Positions 4,699 through 6,700 of a DNA stretch of 6,700 nucleotides are shown here, piece after piece. The DNA is taken from the NCBI GenBank assembly GCA_030043285.1, contig JASHXZ010000677.1, positions 1 to 6,700 of the forward strand, in the 5' to 3' direction. The notes under the pieces were generated by a model, which saw nothing but the letters and a program-made list of their open reading frames with translations, had not been told where the DNA came from and made no database searches. The first letter of the stretch is position 1, and the number at the start of each line of letters is the position of its first letter. This DNA is from Xanthobacteraceae bacterium. GTDB lineage: Bacteria > Pseudomonadota > Alphaproteobacteria > Rhizobiales > Xanthobacteraceae. A program made the position numbers and the translations under genes.

Positions 4699-6330
4699 AT
4701 GCTCGGGCTGATGCAGGATTGGCAATTGTTGTGCCATCGCGTCCTCGATCATGCCGCGCTCAATCATGGCGAACGGCCGGTGATTTCCCGCTCGATCGAG
4801 GGCCCGCTGCACACCACGACCTATGCGGCAATTCGCGCCCGCGCCTTGCGGCTGGCACAGCGGCTCGATCGCGACGGCATCAAGCCCGGCGACCGCGTCG
4901 CGACGCTGGCCTGGAACACTTGGCGCCACCTCGAAGCCTGGTATGGCATCATGGGCATCGGCGCGGTGTATCACACCGTCAATCCGCGCCTTTTCCCCGA
5001 CCAGATTTCGTGGATCGTCAATCACGCCGAAGACCGCATGGTGATGGTCGATCTGACTTTCGTGCCGCTCCTCGAAAAGCTTGCGCCAAGGCTCAAGCCG
5101 GTCGAGCGCTACGTGGTGCTGACCGACGCCGCGCACATGCCGGCGACGACGCTGCGCAACGCCGTGCCGTACGAGGAATGGATCGCCGAGGTGGACGGCG
5201 ATTTTTCCTGGAAGTCGTTCGACGAGAATACCGCGGCCGGCATGTGCTACACCTCGGGCACCACCGGCAATCCCAAGGGCGTGCTCTACTCGCATCGCTC
5301 CAACGTGCTGCATTCGATGGTCGCGGCGCAGCCCGACGCCATGGGCGTCTCGTCGCGCGATGTCGTCTTGCCGGTGGTGCCGATGTTTCACGCCAATTGC
5401 TGGGGCCTCGCCCTGACCACGCCGATGGTCGGCGCCGCTTTGGTCATGCCCGGCGCCAAGCTCGACGGCGCTTCGATCTACGAGCTGCTGGACCGCGAGC
5501 GCATCACGTTTACGGCGGCGGTGCCGACCGTATGGCTGATGCTGCTGCAATACCTCGAAGCCAACGATCTCAAGCTGCCGTATCTGCGCAAAGTCGTGAT
5601 CGGCGGCTCGGCCTGCCCGCGCGCCATGATCCAGAAGTTCCAGGACGTGTACGACGTCGAGGTCTGCCACGCCTGGGGCATGACCGAGATGAGCCCGCTC
5701 GGTACGCTGGGCTCGCTCAAGCCGGACTACGCCTCCCTGACCGGCGAGGCCAAGCTCGACGTGCAGGTCAAGCAGGGCCACGCGCCGTTCGGGGTCGACA
5801 TGAAGATTGCCGACGATGAGGAGCGCGAACTGCCGCGCGACGGCAAGACCTTCGGGCGGCTGAAGGTGCGCGGGCCTGCGGTGGCGCGGGCCTATTTCAA
5901 GGACGGCGGCAGCGTCCTTGATGACGAGGGTTTCTTCGATACCGGCGACGTCGCCACAGTCGACCGTCACGGCTACATGCAGATCACCGACCGTTCCAAG
6001 GATGTGATCAAATCCGGCGGCGAATGGATTTCATCGATCGACCTGGAAAACCTCGCAGTCGGCCATCCCAAGGTATCCGAGGCGGCGGTCATCGGGGTGC
6101 GGCACCCGAAATGGGGTGAGCGGCCGCTGTTGATCGTCGTCCTCAAAGAGGGGCAGTCGGCCGGCAAAGCCGAACTGCTTGGCTTCCTCGACGGCAAAAT
6201 CGCCAAATGGTGGATGCCGGACGACGTGGCGTTCGTGACCGAAATACCGCACACCGCGACGGGCAAGATCCAAAAGACCACGTTGCGCGATCGCTTCAAA
6301 GACTACGAGCTGCCAAGCGCCGCAGCGTAA
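4699..6330 (+). CDS. Fatty/short-chain acyl-CoA ligase (AMP-forming), DmdB-like
   Basis: The 543-residue protein belongs to the ANL superfamily and has the expected length. The large N-terminal domain includes the P-loop-like [11 protein letters not shown] (184-194), the aromatic/acyl pocket region, and WGMTE (326-330). Then come DTGD (414-417), whose last Asp binds the AMP ribose, and the hinge motif [14 protein letters not shown] with Arg432. The small C-terminal domain ends with TATGKIQK, in which Lys523 is the adenylation lysine. It therefore looks fully active: acid + ATP + CoA gives acyl-CoA + AMP + PPi, in the cytoplasm. The N-terminus ([27 protein letters not shown]) recalls proteins annotated as 3-(methylthio)propionyl-CoA ligase or long-chain fatty acid-CoA ligase. 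Substrate cannot be fixed from sequence, and DmdB-like names are often transferred too freely. It is divergent from the extensin-like gene, and no downstream partner is close enough to be in an operon. Confidence 0.94.
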   Translation: MLGLMQDWQLLCHRVLDHAALNHGERPVISRSIEGPLHTTTYAAIRARALRLAQRLDRDGIKPGDRVATLAWNTWRHLEAWYGIMGIGAVYHTVNPRLFPDQISWIVNHAEDRMVMVDLTFVPLLEKLAPRLKPVERYVVLTDAAHMPATTLRNAVPYEEWIAEVDGDFSWKSFDENTAAGMCYTSGTTGNPKGVLYSHRSNVLHSMVAAQPDAMGVSSRDVVLPVVPMFHANCWGLALTTPMVGAALVMPGAKLDGASIYELLDRERITFTAAVPTVWLMLLQYLEANDLKLPYLRKVVIGGSACPRAMIQKFQDVYDVEVCHAWGMTEMSPLGTLGSLKPDYASLTGEAKLDVQVKQGHAPFGVDMKIADDEERELPRDGKTFGRLKVRGPAVARAYFKDGGSVLDDEGFFDTGDVATVDRHGYMQITDRSKDVIKSGGEWISSIDLENLAVGHPKVSEAAVIGVRHPKWGERPLLIVVLKEGQSAGKAELLGFLDGKIAKWWMPDDVAFVTEIPHTATGKIQKTTLRDRFKDYELPSAAA

Positions 6331-6598
6331 ATAGCGGCCGGACAAACGCAGAGGCGGGGGTGGGGTTCCGTCCCGGTTCGCGCATAGCAGGATTCCGCTG
6401 ACGCATACGAGCGGAACTCGGCGGCAATTTTTATCGCAAAATCAATGGGTTGCGCGAGGTCGAGTATCCGACAGTCGCTTGAATTTATACTAAGGGATTG
6501 CTGCGCCGCACAATGAACACATTCGACCGCTCTTAGGGCCCTCGGCTCAGTCAACGAGCCGTATTCACACCTCCCCACAACAACAGAGTAGGTCGATC
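6331..6598. other. 268-bp intergenic region with two small inverted repeats
   Basis: No supportable gene is seen here. TTCCGCT (6393-6399) and AGCGGAA (6410-6416) form a 7-bp stem with a 10-nt loop, followed 10 nt later by ATTTTTAT, so it is a possible but imperfect terminator for the ligase gene. A second stem, CGGCTC (6543-6548) with GAGCCG (6556-6561) and a 7-nt loop, lies 37 nt before the start of the next gene and could affect its leader. The stretch 6421-6540 is 50% GC by hand count, lower than the flanking ligase gene (67% in 5221-5280). TATACT at 6486-6491 resembles a -10 box but has no suitable -35. Confidence 0.4.
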
Positions 6599-6700
6599 AT
6601 GGCAGGTTTTAACCTGACAAAACTCGCGTATGCTTGCGCTCTCATTGCTTCGATTATTGCTATACCAATAACTGCTTCAGCCCAGACAGGAATAGCCTCG
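6599..6700 (+). CDS. Secreted protein, N-terminal fragment (possibly RlpA-like)
   Basis: An ATG at 6599 opens 34 codons that run off the right edge. The translation begins MAGFNLTKLAYACALIAS, continues with a hydrophobic stretch through IIAIPITASA, and reaches a TASA-Q signal peptidase I site at about residue 28. The following QTGIAS resembles the entry to the RlpA double-psi barrel (G-x-A-S-x-Y), so a septal-ring lytic transglycosylase-like protein is one guess; six mature residues are too few to assert it. The Shine-Dalgarno is weak (GAGTAGG just upstream). GC is about 47%, with ATA, GGA and ATT codons that the neighbouring genes rarely use. Confidence 0.65.
   Translation, partial: MAGFNLTKLAYACALIASIIAIPITASAQTGIAS

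Noticed and set aside
4579..5970. Minus-strand open frame of 463 codons opposite the acyl-CoA ligase
   Set aside because: Shadow of strong codon bias; the plus strand carries all ANL motifs, and the minus translation is His/Arg/Gly-rich with no recognisable family.
6478..6491. CTTGAA (6478-6483) with TATACT (6486-6491) as a heat-shock or sigma70 promoter for the right-edge gene
   Set aside because: The two elements are only 2 bp apart; no matching partner hexamer lies at proper spacing for either sigma factor.
6303..6578. Minus-strand 91-codon open frame between the ligase and the right-edge gene
   Set aside because: It overlaps the end of the ligase, has no clear Shine-Dalgarno and no recognisable domain.

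Overview
The window looks like chromosomal DNA from a high-GC alphaproteobacterium, most likely of the Bradyrhizobium/Rhodopseudomonas type in the Rhizobiales. This is inferred from GC- and C-ending codon use, the protein families present (extensin-like M15-type periplasmic protein, LLM flavin oxidoreductase, GST, DmdB-like acyl-CoA ligase) and the style of the ribosome binding sites. No rRNA, tRNA, CRISPR array, insertion sequence or phage gene is visible.

Six genes alternate strand all the way across (-,+,-,+,-,+), so none forms an operon with its neighbour inside the window. From the left: (1) 1-1063, minus, cut by the left edge: an unusual fusion of a complete Rieske ferredoxin domain with a Rieske ring-hydroxylating oxygenase alpha subunit, joined by a linker holding a threefold NGGS-type repeat. 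(2) 1175-1546, plus: a small antibiotic-biosynthesis-monooxygenase (ABM) fold protein, sharing a 111-bp divergent promoter region with the fusion. (3) 1627-2301, minus: a glutathione S-transferase. (4) 2439-3476, plus: a luciferase-like (LLM) flavin-dependent oxidoreductase. (5) 3551-4477, minus: an exported extensin-like protein with zinc-peptidase-like motifs and a repetitive Glu/Ala/Lys/Thr tail, starting at a non-ATG codon. (6) 4699-6330, plus: an adenylate-forming acyl-CoA ligase with every core motif. A 268-bp gap then leads to (7) 6599-6700, plus, the first 34 codons of a secreted protein cut by the right edge.

The Rieske oxygenase, ABM protein, GST, LLM oxidoreductase and acyl-CoA ligase are enzyme types often used in uptake and breakdown of aromatic or other unusual carbon compounds: oxygenation, flavin oxidation, glutathione conjugation and CoA activation. 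A shared pathway is an inference from proximity only; strand alternation and separate ribosome binding sites argue that each is controlled separately. The most noteworthy item is the double-Rieske fusion, which would place the ferredoxin electron donor and the terminal oxygenase on one polypeptide.

Start codons were chosen by Shine-Dalgarno spacing. For the GST, LLM and ligase genes these place the start downstream of the longest possible reading frame.
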